Below are positions 23,151-36,252 of a stretch of DNA of 64,000 nt, in pieces. The first letter of the stretch is position 1. The number at the start of each line of letters is the position of its first letter. The notes under the pieces are model-generated. The model was not told the DNA's origin, ran no database searches, and was given only the letters and a program-made list of their open reading frames with translations. Source of the DNA: Chionis minor (taxonomy: Eukaryota > Chordata > Aves > Charadriiformes > Chionididae). Location: the NCBI GenBank assembly GCA_013398295.1, contig VZSF01006722.1, positions 1,748,198 to 1,812,197 on the forward strand, read 5' to 3'. The position numbers were made by a program, and so were the translations under genes.

Positions 23151-26100
23151 CCATGGTCTCTTCTTTTGGTCATTTGTTTCATTTAGCAATTTGTCATTTT
23201 TTCTTATGAATAGCTCAGAAACTAAGTCGTTTATTGTTGCTTACTTACATAACAATTCTTGTTCAAAGGTATTTTCAGGTCTTTCTCACACACATTTATA
23301 TTTATGTTAATGTGGATAAACGGAAGATGTTGCACGCCAAATGTACAAAATGGCTATTACAAGTTAGTAGCAGATATGCGATCTTCATAAAAACACAGCT
23401 ATCATTGTATGAGAGATGCAGCATTTGGCTTTCTGCTGCCTCACGTATCTGCTGGTTCAGGATTCACCTACCCACTGCATTCAACATTTGAATAATTTTG
23501 ACCTTTTACCAGCCTTAGACAATTCAAATCAAAGGTTTCCTGTTGTCAACGCAAGCTCCTTGGGGCCTCACTCAACACTGTATCTGTCAACTCACATTCT
23601 AGGCTATTTCATTTTCTTGCTTGAGAGTTGCAAACAGAGTTGCTTTCTCATGAAGACTCTGACCTTATCGATAATTCCCTCTGTACTATACATTTCAAAG
23701 CGGCTGACACAGATGTTCTTGAGTCATTTTCCCACCCATCGATCTCTGCTTCTGTTCTCTAAGGTGCTTTACTGCTACTATGCAAACATTCAGTAAGCTG
23801 GGGGCTCCTGTAACTTTTGGGATCTATCTATGCAGGTATTTTCTATCTCAGAAAGCCTATATAATTGTATATGCTTAATAAATGCTATCCTAAAAGAATT
23901 ACATTGTACAGGGATATAAAGACATGCTGTGGATATTCTTAGAGCGTAAAACTGGAAAATACTACTGGATTTCCACCATTCTCTACAGTCCCACATGAAA
24001 ACGGCTACATTACAAGCTACATTTTCAAAAGTGTCTTGTGTTCTAGATTTCCACCCACACTTCTGATAATACAAGTTCTCCCCTGCATTCTAACATTTTT
24101 GCTCACAGGTACTGACACCACAAAGAATGGCTGCACAACTCAAGCCCTGAGTGATATTTTTTGAGCCTTTTAAAGACTCATCTCCATTCCTTTTTTTGAA
24201 CAAAAAACCCTGTAACCATTGGAAAGTCTTCTGAGTTCATACAGCTCCTTTTCTAGGAAGTCATCAAAATAGAGTTGAGAGACTTCATGACATAGCTCCT
24301 ATATTCTATATTCTAGCTCCTTTATATTCTACGTAACTGACAAACAAAACTATTCTGGCTATAGCTAGAGCTTCATCCTTCCTTGCCTAAGATATTACAA
24401 AGAGAGCAACGGCCATGCAGACCCTGCACTCACTTTCCAAAGCAATGTCACTGAGTACATGTGTGTACTGCAGCGTATATGGAAGGCTTTCTTCCCCTCA
24501 AAATTGCTGTGTGAGGTGGAAAAAGAAGCAGCCATTTCTGCTGTGTTCCTCATGCTGCAACGACACGTTGTTAGGAACAGCAAGGAGACAGCGATTCTGT
24601 GCGAGTTTTCTGGCAGGTGATACAATATCATCTCAAACATTTAAGTAGGTTTTTTTGTAGCTATATGCAAATTATTTTTCTACTAGATTAACATTTTTGT
24701 GAAAAAATTAACCAGGAAATTCAATTATGAAGTTATGTTTCATTTAAGTAAACTGTAAATAACCTTATAAACTCTGGTCTAACTCCATTTCGAAACAAAG
24801 ATGGTTTTCATTTTTTTAACCTGTTTACACTCATGGATTAGTATCTTGCATGTGATTCATCTTTGCATCTATAGTTTGGGGTTTTTTAGATTTTTATGAT
24901 CTATCAATGTAGGAGGAGTGCTGACAACAAACAAATTGATGCCTTTGTAAAGAAATAATACAGAGACATTTTTAAGTTAATAGTAGATTAGTAATGAGTA
25001 AAATCTTACCCCACAAAAATCAAATCAGCTGCTACATTTTAAAACTTTTCTTATGTGTGATAAATAAAATTTTCTGAGAGTTGGCCTGTGCTCATAGTTA
25101 GTCAAGACATCACTGGGTGGGACAGAAAGCCTAACCTAGCAGACTCAAAGAAAGGAAATGCAGCTCTGAGGCAAATGGGTGGGCAGCACAGCCACAGAGA
25201 CATTTGCTTCAGACAGTCTGAAAACATCTGTATTTCACTGGGTGCTGCTGCAGTCTTCTCAGTTCCTGTGGTAAGCCTGGATCCGTGCCAAATTGAAAAA
25301 ATTGACCTAGTTTTCAGTTTTTTGGAAAGGAAAGCATCCACTGAGTTCACTTAAGTTAGAAAATGGGGAAAAAAGTAATTTGTCATAATAATAATATGTT
25401 AAAAACAAATAAACAAAAGGGAGATGCATTAAAACAAAGGGGAAAGAAATGCTCTATATTATTTCTTAATGGATGCCAAAGCTTCATTGCCAGAGATTAA
25501 ACTTTCAGGAGCAGACAAAGGCATGAGAATATTCTACAAGGGATACAACATCTCCGGTGGCAGCTAAGGGTTGGTGTGCAAGGACTAGTCCACTGAAGTT
25601 GAGAGTCCCACTAACAGGGAGAGACAGAGACAAAAAGAATATGCGTGGGTTTAGCCCTCGAGCATTTCTGCTTCCCCAGTTGACCTGAAGCCCCCACGCT
25701 GCTCACAGCTCTGCTGTGTAAAATGCAGAGATTTGTGTAGGAACCAGTGCAGGTCTCAGGAGCGCTAACTCCTGTCTGATTGTCCATGCTGTGCAGCGTT
25801 CCTATGTGCCTTTATTCCTGATATGCCCAATGGGATCCTAGAGAAGCATTCTTAGAGCTAGAAAACGCCATGGGGTAAGGAGAGTGGCCGGAACAGTTCG
25901 GTGTTTAGCTCCACCGATCCCTTTCTTCCTTGCCTTTTTTTTTTTTTTTTCCCCTCCCCCAATCTCTTCTCACTTCTGTCCTTTGTAGTAGAGAGAAGCA
26001 TAAGGGCTCAATGTGCTAATAGCATCTTCCTTTTTTTTGTAGCAGACTGCATATATACATATGCAAATGTAGTTTTGAGCTGAGGTGATGGGTTTTGTTT

Positions 26101-29100
26101 AAAACTGTCAAAACTGAAGTCTGGAGAATTTTCTTGATGATGAAAATAGATGAGTAATCCATTTGGTAGTATCTGGGTAAACAATATGCACAAAGCCACC
26201 TTCTTAAAATGTTTCTGCTTCTAATTTTTAAATTAATGCATACTGCTCAATTTGACTACTTCTTCCAGCTTCTCCTAGCTCTCTGGCCCTGCTGAGATAT
26301 GCCCCATTCTCTCCTTGTTCCTTCTGCAGACTGGAAACACATTTAAATTCACCAAGTTTCTTAGATTTGTTTTTTTTAAAAAAAAGTGTGTTAAGCATAA
26401 ATTAAAGAATCAAACTACGTTTAAGCATAAATAAGACCAAATACAATTCATTGCATCTTAAAACTAAAAATTGATGACAATTATGTACATTATCAATTAC
26501 TCTTCTGTTCAACTGCTGGGACTGGGGGGACTATTTAGGGCTTTACAGTTTTGTCTACTATATTCAGGTCTTAATCTGCAACAAGCTGAATCCACTAAGT
26601 CAAAGAGTATGTATTTAAACAGTATAGTCTTCACCACTTGACTCTTTAGGAAAGAGTCTGAGTTTGCTGTCTTTGCCTAGGATAAACCTGTTTTGAGGTT
26701 GATACTACAGCTACAAGGTGGAATAAAGGACTGAGCTTTGAAGGAGAAACACAAAATACTGAACTTTCTGTTTCCAAAATAATTTTAAATTCCATAAATA
26801 ATTCCAATATATGCATACTTTGGAGCTAGCAATGTCTCCTTAATTGTAAAGGCTACATTTCCACTATTTGTGCTTTTGCAGGATGCTATAGGCGAGAAAA
26901 AAAAACCCTAGTAAAAATTTTAAAGAAACATTTGCTGAGTGGCATATCACAGATTTTCCAAAAGCAACAAAAGAAATTTATTTTTGTTTAATTTTATACC
27001 CGCAGTTGTAGAGTTAAAAGCAAACATTTGAACAACTGAGTATGAAGCAAGTCAATGAGGATATATGAGAAGACCGTAAGATGCAAAAACCTAGGAAATT
27101 GATGAAAGTGAAAACCCTGCAAACAGTTTTCTGACTTTGAATGGCAAACTCAAGAGAGATGAAAGATGAATGCATCAAAAAGAACGTCCTTTTGTTCCTT
27201 GAAAGAATAGGTTATTGTCTACTTGTATTTCTTGGACATCATCACTGGTACTGTACTCTCAAAAACAATGGAAAACATATCCCTGCCCCAAGGAGTGTAC
27301 AACCAAAAAGCCAATGAAAAGATGCCCAATAATTTCAAAATGAGTAGGATGAGACCCAAAATTAGGCAAATATACTTGAATAGCAATGCCTGCCAGCATA
27401 TTAGCAATAGTTCAGCAAAAGACAACAGTTAGCCTAACCATTCAGAGATAGATGTTTTGATGACAGATTGAAAATAAATAGACATGGTAATGGATATAAA
27501 GAAAATAAACTGAAGTTGCAAGGAAATGTTTTGATTAAAAAGCTGATGTTCTCAGGTCAAATATGCTGTCAACGAGGTATGACACTTAAGGTCTCAAAAA
27601 GCACTCAGGGCTAAACTTCGGCTTTGTGCATGCAAATCACTGTTGTGTGTGGTTGTTTATCACTGTCACTTGTACAAGCAAATGATAGAATTTACATCTG
27701 TAAAAGCCCATTTGTGCTTAGTTTGTATTCAGTTAGCACATACAGCTGAGGTTTGTATGCATATCTGTATATTTTATCATTTGCTTGCAGAAAAGGCAGT
27801 GCTCAAAATTGTACCCGAAAAATAGATGTCGTATTTCGAAAATCTGGTTCTGAGTAGTGCTCTGCAAAAGCAAAAAACCCCAATACAATGCTGCAGATAA
27901 AATCTAATCTATTTCCAGCAATGACACCAAAATGAGATAACACAATTTAAGATCAGACAATCAAGACGCCAGGCATCATGTAGATGTTAGAGTGAGTTTG
28001 TCTGTTTCCTTTCTTGTGCCCTTTAATTGACAGTGAAGTAGTTCATAATTTTGACAGTCTATAGGGGTCAGTTAACCTCAGAGAAGTCACTATTTCTTTG
28101 CTACAAGCAGGTATAATTCATAACTCTTCATACTCTTGTTTGATCCTGCCGTGAAGACTCATGGCATGTTTGGACTTTACAATGGTGCCAGTTATGTGAC
28201 CAGGCACAAAATTCCTGGATCGGGACAGGTGTGAGGCTGAGTTAATCAGCTAACATCTCCCTATGCCATCTTCAGCACTGATCTAGGTCCTTCACTGAAT
28301 TCTGCATCAGCACAGTCCCAGCTACTCCGGCCCAGTGGATCCCTGTGCACTGGGGCGATCCATTGGACTCCGCCTATTTGCCTTTCAAATATATTATTTC
28401 ATTATTTATTTGTGTTTGACAGGATATTGTAGCAAGAGCTAGAGAAAATTTACTGAGAGTGAATGCTTAGATTCTGAAACACAAGACTCAGCTGCCAGGG
28501 AAAAGAACTGGACTGCTGACCTGTTCACTGTCCAGTTTAACTCTTGCACTTGCCTCTAAGAGATAGTGTTATCCCTCATACAATAAAATCACGTTCACTC
28601 ATAGTCTGAGCTTGTCTGTTCAGCTATTTGTCCCATTTCATATGAGCACCAGAACCCTCAGCTGCAGAAAACAGCTAAAGTCAGAGTCCAATAGCAATCT
28701 GAGATATGATATTTTTACTTCCTCATCAGCCACTTAATCGATCCTCAGCCTCCAAAAGGCACTTTCCTTTGATCTACCTGTACCTACCTCGATGGAAATT
28801 TGGTTGCCAGAGTTTAAGCTCTGGCCCTCTGGGAACACTGGGCCAGCATGTGAAACCCGAGCTCTCACATCATTCTGTGTACATAGTAGTCAGGATTCAA
28901 GCCCTGAGCGGTAATAGCTCTTAAATTACCTTGTGTTCTCATGAAAGTCACTTCACAGCTGAACAGAAGACAAATGGTATTCCACCAAAGCAAAATTTAG
29001 TATACTTAAAAAAGGAATTCAAATTTGAGAGCTAGAGGGTATGTCCCTGAAGACAGAGCCTACGTGTAGTAGATCTAGTGAAGTTTTCTGGTATAATGGA

Positions 29101-29524
29101 AGAGCTTTGTCTGGAAGATAGTCAAAGAGATAAACAGCTATTACTAGAAATAATAGAGCTGTACATTAACCTGAGCAGGTCTGGTACTGGGAAAACCCCT
29201 GTCTTCTTAGAAGTAAGCAACAGCAAGATGCCTGCTGTTTCTTGTGGCATTATCACACTGATGTCTCACAAAACCAAAACAATTTTGCAGAAAAAAAATG
29301 TATTGTGTGCCTTCTGTGAAATCAATTTGCATTTCTATTACTTTCTAATGAGCAACATTACAGTTTACCTACTTGGCTCTATTTATACAGATTTTATAAG
29401 CATGTCAAGTTATCTGTTTTGCTAACCCTACAATAACTGGTCTGGAATAATTATTTGTGTGTTGACTATATTAGGCACTTCTGTCTTTTCTAAAGTAAAT
29501 TAGAAGAAAGTTAGGAATTGACAT
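23151..29524. other. Non-coding stretch with one MIR-tail relic
   Basis: AT-rich; open frames do not exceed 126 codons and show no family motifs. A T16 run followed by C-rich sequence sits at 25,935-25,960. Apart from the piece at 27.24 kb I recognise nothing. Confidence 0.5.
27238..27312 (+). repeat. MIR/tetrapod SINE 3'-segment relic
   Basis: Contains CCCTGCCCCAAGGAGTGTAC after a GGTACTGTACTC-like start. This matches the 'GTGCTGTACAAACA...CAGTCCCTGCCCCAAAGAGCTTACA' segment common to MIR-type repeats in reptile and bird genomes. Confidence 0.5.
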
Positions 29525-29830
29525 CCTAGGTGAGACCGACAGGCCTCCTGCTCCAATATCCTGACAGTGCCCAGTGCCACATGCTCTTCAAAGGAAAATA
29601 AGCAGGCAAAAGTATTGAATAAGTATATAATAATTAGTCTGTACTAGACATTTCTTCTTAATTCCCACCACACTGTCATTAATTTATGCCCAAAATCACA
29701 AATTTTATTGACAGTGTAAAAAACATTTCTTACTGTAGCTCCTGTAACTGTTGATGTTCTCTTTACCCATATAAAAGTCTAATACTCTAAGAAACTTATA
29801 AGGCTTTTTAAAAATCCAAAATAAAGTACA
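29525..29830 (-). repeat. Ancient CR1 LINE relic (3' portion)
   Basis: CCAATATCCTGACAGTGCCC followed by CAGTGCCACATGCTCTTCA, then TTAATTTATGCCC and TGTAACTGTTGATGTTCTC, follow in order a repeat widespread in turtles, crocodiles and birds. I read it as the antisense 3' end of a CR1-group LINE. It is strongly diverged. Confidence 0.6.
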
Positions 29831-31388
29831 GCAAAGCAAATTCAAATCAGTGGACATTACTTTTTCAAACAACAAGGCTAATGACTCACTGTTGTTTAAA
29901 TATGCATTTTGATTTCTACAGCTGCATCCTCCAGCGCTGTGCTATCAGTCAGACTGAAGTTCTAAACAATCTGGTGATTCTACAGCCCTGTGACATCTAA
30001 TAACTGATTTATTTTTTTTACCTGCCAAAACAACATAACAATCTATTTAAGGGGAACATTCAAGCCCTTATTTAAGATTTGCCTCCTACTGAAGAAACCA
30101 GTATTCTGGGATGTGATTCAGAGGGATGGGAAGGTTAAATAGGTACAAGCAGGTAATACTGCCTTTCAGTTATTCTTTCTCAACAAACCAACTTCAAGAA
30201 TTCCTAGTTGAGAAATTTCTTCTTCTCTGTTTAGGAAATACTTAATATGTTTCAAGTATGTCTGCAGCATACACAAAAACAAAGAAGACAAGAAAATATT
30301 AAAGCCAATCTCTATGTTTCATTTAAAAAGTCCACTCAGATGACTCTGTATTTGTGCATTTAAACATACGGGTATATATATCAGTATATAAAGCACAAAC
30401 ATACATAAAGCATGTATTTCCGTATTACATGTACACACCTACACCCCTATATGTGAAAAGGAATAGGGGGTAGATGGCAAACAAATCCATCCCTGCTTTG
30501 TAGCTCAGTCACATTTGCCATGTTTCAGGACGAGCGAGAAAAGCATTTACAAGCAAGAAACGCTATGGCATTGGGGAAAAGCAATATTCTCCAGGAAAAA
30601 AAGAGTGTTTATCAATGGAAATTTGAAAATTTCCGTGAAACACAAAGGAGAATTGAAAGCAGTCTCCAGGGGAAAAAACCAGAATAAAATCACGATTGAC
30701 AAAATAATTTTATGATGTTGGAAAACGAAATTAATCCACGCAGAAACATGCTAATTGGTGTAGCTGATTATGGACAAGTATTAAAAGAACAGCAGCCTGA
30801 TTCAGAGAGCCAAAACTAAGTTTAAATGAAATGAATGCAGCAAACTAGCTGAAGAATAAGATTGTGATTCATGAGTAGCAGACAGAAGAGATATAAATTG
30901 AAAATATATAAATGTAGGACCATTATATCCAAAAGGATATAAAATGTAGGACTATATTGGCCACACATGCCCTCAAGTGGAAATTCTGGAAATCTGGAAA
31001 GTTACAATCACAGGTATTGATTTCACTAAAAAGATGAAAAGATACTGTTGTAATGGAAGATCTCGTTTTGCCAGTTCTGGGTTAACAAGTTTAGTATGCA
31101 TTACTTGTCGTAGTACAAAGAATTCATAATTTCTTGAGCTGAAATTTCACAGCTCAGGTCTTCAAGTGAATCCATGAAAAGGTGCTGGTTTATTACTGGT
31201 ATATATTTTAAGAGTCATGGGGAAAAAAATTCTCTGCAGTAATTTCTTTTTCAAAAATGAAAACTTGAACTTTTGGCACAGCAACCAAGTTACCTGTGCT
31301 AGTTAAAATACAACTCTTTGTTATCTCACTAATACTTGACTAAAGAGATTTTGTCTTCAGGAGGCAACTGAAAAATGTGATGTAGGGA
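29831..31388. other. Non-coding stretch
   Basis: No gene is recognised. At 30,905-30,958 a unit of about 32 bp (ATATAAATGTAGGACCAT-like) occurs twice in tandem with a few differences. Confidence 0.5.
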
Positions 31389-31935
31389 TGTCCCGGTTTC
31401 AACTGGGATAGAGTTATTTTTCTTTCTAGTAGCTGCTGCGTTTCAGATTTGGTATGAAAGGTATGTCAATAATGCATATTGTTTTAGTTGTTGCCAGTTG
31501 TTGACTGTTGATATTAGTCAAGGACTTTTTTCAGCTTCCCATAGAAGCTGAGAAGAAGCATAGACAGAACAAGCTGGCCAATGGAATATTCCATACCACA
31601 GATGTCATGTTCAGTATATAAATGGGGGTTGCCCGAGGTACAGGGATCTGCGATCACCGCTTGGGATGGGATGGGCAACCAGTTCACTGGATGGTGAGAG
31701 TGACTTGTGTTGTATCTCTTCATCTTGTATATTCTTTTACCATTATTATTACTATTATTGTTATTTTTGTTTTCTGTCATTGCTCTGTTAAACTGTCTTT
31801 ATCTCAACCCACAAGGGTTTTTTTTTCTTTCTTCTCTTATTCTCCCTCTTCTCCCTACCCTTCTAGATGGGTAATTGGGAGAACTGAGCAAGCGGCTGTG
31901 CGGTCCTAGCTGCCAGCTGGAGTTAAACCATGACA
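31389..31935 (+). mobile_element. Solo LTR of an avian ERVL-type endogenous retrovirus
   Basis: The element starts TGTCCCGGTTTCAACTGGGA and ends GTTAAACCATGACA, the terminal forms of a very common avian ERVL LTR family. Inside are a TATA box (TATATAAAT at 31,615), an AT-triplet-rich stretch, and a TTAAACTGTCTTTATCTCAA segment around the R/U5 boundary. Length is 547 bp, which is normal. No internal retroviral sequence lies on either side, so this is a solo LTR left by recombination. The flanking five bases (AGGGA before, GTGGG after) are not a clean target-site duplication, so it is fairly old or the edges are mutated. Confidence 0.9.
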
Positions 31936-34900
31936 GTGGGGACAAAGTAAAAAAGGACAGCCTTTACAACCAGTGCCGGTGCTTCAGTGAGTGAAATCTC
32001 TGTTCTTCTTCAGAAGGAATTATCAATAAACATTTTCTCTACACTGAAAAATAGAGATTTCACAACAAAATAGTTCAAAGAGGAGAGAAGTTTTTAAAAA
32101 TTATCTTGAAATCCATGCTTTGGAAGAATCAATTTACTCTTGTTCAAGTGCACACTGGTAATCAAATTTTGGTTTTACTTCTCATTGTTTAACATCGCTA
32201 ATAACCAGGATGCATTCAACATTGTTTATCTTGAAAACTTTTCAGTTGTCTGATAGATCTAAGTTTTAGGAAAAAATATTCATGCTAAGTGCAAAAGATA
32301 ATTAACCTGTTCAGTTAAGTACAATTAAAGGCTAAAGGAAATGCAGCTACATTATTACATTAAACCATCTTAAAAAAATCCTCACTCTGCTATTTCAAGG
32401 TTTTGGCATAGTCTGAGAAGAGTTGTACCTAATACGATATCCAAAGGCCGTAAGGTAGATTCAATTTTTATAGACATAAGGTAGTCAAAGGGAAACCTTT
32501 TCGAAGCTTTATTGGAAGGCTTCAGAAAGAGGTAAATACGATCTAGCTTCACAGAATTCCAGCTACCAGAGGATGATATAGCCTATTTGTAAACAAATGG
32601 TTATTCATTAGCTGTGATGTCCAAGAGATGAAGATTGCTAGGGATTTATGAGTAAGTCATCTCATTTCTCTTAGTTGTGGAATTGACTTAATTTTCCTAG
32701 CTAGAGTGGAGTTTCAGTTCCACTGATCTTGCAATAGACTTTATCACTTGGATGTCTGTATTTTTCTTAAGCAACAGTGATCATAAGACATATCTGTGGG
32801 GAGCATTTACCATGACAAAACATTGCATACTTAGTAGAAGTGTGGTCAAAATATTATTTTCTATATTTCATTACAAAACTTCATTTGTAATTTTATGCAG
32901 AAGTAAATTCAGTGCTATTTAGAATGACAGCAAGGAAGAAACGGTAAATAGTAAAAAAAGAAAAGTACTAAAGTTGCATAATGGCCCAGTTAGTGCTACT
33001 GTACAAAGGCAGAGGAAACTCCCCAATGCTTACCAACACAATCAAAGATCGTAAATACAGAGCACCACTCAGTGTGCAGGAATGGGTTGATTCTCATCTC
33101 TAGAGCTCTAGTAAATCGGGCAGCACAACTGAATGACCAGAGAGAAATCTACTGAATCCTTAGTCCTTGCAAATTTCTCATCAGGAACATTTTTCTGGCA
33201 GCTGCATTTTGAGCTTACCCCGTACCCCTGTCTTTTAAGTTCTATGAGCTTCTGTATGTCTCAAATATTCTCTTTCCTCAGATATTCTGATTTAGAGTTT
33301 CCCTCCTCAGAGACATGTGATGACAGAAACACAAAGCACTTAGACTCTAAGGGTATTCTAAGAATGACCAGTTCATATCAGGTTTCAGTAAAAAACTTGC
33401 CATTATGAATTTTCAATGAAGTAAGTGAACGTTAAGCATAAAAGCCTAAAGAACAGTAAGACTACGTTTGGAAAGTCAGTGCAACATCCTGGCTTCTAAA
33501 AAGCAAAAATTATAAGCAGCAGTTCCACCACATGCACGTACACTCAACTGGTTTGAGTTTTCAGGTGCAGCACAGACCTCTGACATGCAATGTAGAAAAG
33601 TATTTGAGTAGTGAAAAGCTGTCACTCTTCTGTGAATCAGCCACAAGAGGAAGGCGAGACATGCATTTCATCTGGCCTACAGAATTATTACCTGGCAGGA
33701 GCTAAAAACCAGTTCTAGGGGCAGGCAAATGTCTATACCTATCTATCATTTCCCAAACATAAATCCTGCACTGCTGCTATTTCCAGTACATCCATATTAC
33801 AGCCATAGATTCCCTGCTGGCCTTCCCAGTCAAATAATTCCTTTCCGAGATCCAGATTGTTCCCACTCCTCTCTATTTTTTTTTACATTTTAACTCCACT
33901 TTTCTCGGTCTTCACATCTGGCTAATAATTTCAGTGACTCTCTCTTCTCCTGTGCTCCATCGTTGTCCCCATCCTTGTAACACTCAGATCCAGCTCCTAA
34001 TGCTCCACTTAGGCAGTTTTCCTTTTATTGCTGTGGCATCAGCAGGGGTTCTTTGACTCTAAAAGAGAGATAATCTCCTGCTACAAGCTCTGTTCTCCAA
34101 ACCACAATACTTGTCAAAGAGAGGAGGAATTGCACAGAGTCCCATTCAGCCCCTTCAGTCCCGGCAAGGAGCAGACCCAGAGCAGAAGCAGCTTTGGAGA
34201 AGATAGCTGCCAAACCCTAATGGCTAAAAACATGGAAGCTTTTCCTTTTTTTTTTTNCCCAGCAGGTTATAAATACAAGCCAAATGTAGGCAGATTTTCA
34301 CAGGATAGCTCATGCCAAATTTTAGGCCACTGCTCCAGAACATGAAGATAATACAGTTTCCTTGGTAATTGTAAACATTTTTCATAGGGGCAAAAATGTT
34401 TTCCTATGAAACCTATTGTGAGGCATAGATGCGCTCTGCTTGCTTAAGCCTTCCAAAAAAAGGAAAGAACTACATGCATCTCTGCCTGAGGCATACACCT
34501 GCCACAGAAAACTTCAACTTGAGTATTTAAAGTTTAGCAAAATTGTATTATATCTTAAGACACTCAACAATGGGAAAAGACAATTCTTTTGTCTTTTTTT
34601 ATTTTAAGACATTCTCAAAATATCTTAAATACAGGGATTTCTTATTATGCCAATTATATGTGTTTATTTTAGATTTTGACTGTACCGGTATTTCCTGTGA
34701 AACCCAGCATTGTGGGGATCCAGTTATTTCCTCTCAAGGGGATGACAGTCATTTTGCAGACAATCTTAAAACCAGAATTTAACTAGAGCTGGCTTCTTTG
34801 TTCTTCAAGGGCATGGGAGATACTTCAAAAAGCTAAACCGTAAACTGAAAAAAACTTGTTTTAATAACTTTTGTGTATGCATTTGCAAGGCATCTGAAAA

Positions 34901-36090
34901 AATATCCATGTAATTTCTCCAGTTGCAGTGATACTGGATGTGTTTCCCAGGATGAGATTAGGCAGATTGCCTTGGGTTTGCTCCACAGGGGACAGGTCAA
35001 CTACCTTTATTGCATGCCATCAGTAATGTGCCACTGAAGCATTTCCAAAAGATTAAATACTTCTCAGGATTAAGAGGCCTGGTTAAAATGGAAAATTTCC
35101 TTTTTTGTTTTTGCTGCATGTAATACCTATTAGGGGGCTCTAAAGGGGATTATGGAATCTTAAATCATCAACAGTATCGTTTGCTGAGGCTTTTTTGTTC
35201 TTTTTGCTTATATGTATAAAAGTATGTGTATTTACAAATTGTGTATGCATGCAAATATCTATTAAAATAAATGCAGAATAATACGTTGTTTAGCCTCCCT
35301 AGAGAACAGCTGTGTTTCCCAAGTCACTGGGCCAGTTAAGCTTTGCTTTTTGGTTGGGGGTGTCAGTTGGTATAATTATCAAAGAAAAGTGATTTTGAAA
35401 GAGTCAAAGGACTGCTTATCAGCAAGTATTTTATGTGACTCTTTAATACATCCCTGTTCTTTAATAAATGAGGTTCCTTAAAAATTTATTTTACAATCAA
35501 GAAAAATGAAATTTTAAAAGTATGTTAATAATGGTAAACTCTTATTTCTTGTTAATTATTTTTCAGTCTCCCATAGCCAATCTTCCAGTTTATATTATCT
35601 GACTGAATAATACAAGATTCACATATTTTAGAATTTACACTTTTTGACCGAAATGTTGTTGAGTACATGATATGGTACCCCAGTCAATCAAATAATTATT
35701 TAAGCTGTTATGAACGCTTTGCATGACACTTCCGTATCTTTAGCATTAAACTTTTTTTTGGTGGAAACAGTTGTAACCTTCTGTTCTTGTGTTTTCTTAT
35801 CACCCAAATGAAGGCTAGCACAAGGTACATGATTTCACATCATGACAGGTCAGTCTCAGAGACTGCAGGACTATAGATGGAGGATCTTATTTTTGGCAGA
35901 AGTCTCACATAGGCCCCCCCCACCCCCACCCCTTTATCTTTCCAACTATTTTACTCCTGAATCTGACCCTGTCTTTAAAATGGAAGTCATGCAGTGAAGC
36001 ACAGAAGCTCAGATGGCATAGATCTATTTTGAAACTTTTACTCCCAATACATCTCCTCTAGAACTTTTTTACTTAAGAAAATCAGTCTCA

Positions 36091-36175
36091 GATCAGGGCC
36101 TTATTGTGCTAGGAGCTGTACCAAAAAAGAGAACAAAGACAACTCCTACTCCAAAGAACAAATATAGAAAAGAAG
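36091..36175 (+). repeat. MIR/tetrapod SINE 3'-segment relic
   Basis: GGGCCTTATTGTGCTAGGAG, then CTGTACC, a gap, and CTCCTACTCCAAAGAACA match the 'GGGCCCTATTGTGCTAGGCGCTGTACAAACA...CCTGCCCCAAAGAGCTTACA' motif in the right order. Confidence 0.65.
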
Positions 36176-36220
36176 ACTGGGGGAAATGTAATAATGCTAG
36201 CAGATTTTTATAGGCAGTTA

Positions 36221-36252
36221 GGCATTAGTATAAGCATTAGTAAGCATTAGTG
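36221..36252 (+). repeat. Short tandem repeat of GCATTAGT
   Basis: Three copies of GCATTAGT spaced by TATAA and AA. Confidence 0.8.

Noticed and set aside
29078..29425. 115-codon plus-strand frame
   Set aside because: AT-rich chance frame, no motif, no promoter or splice evidence.
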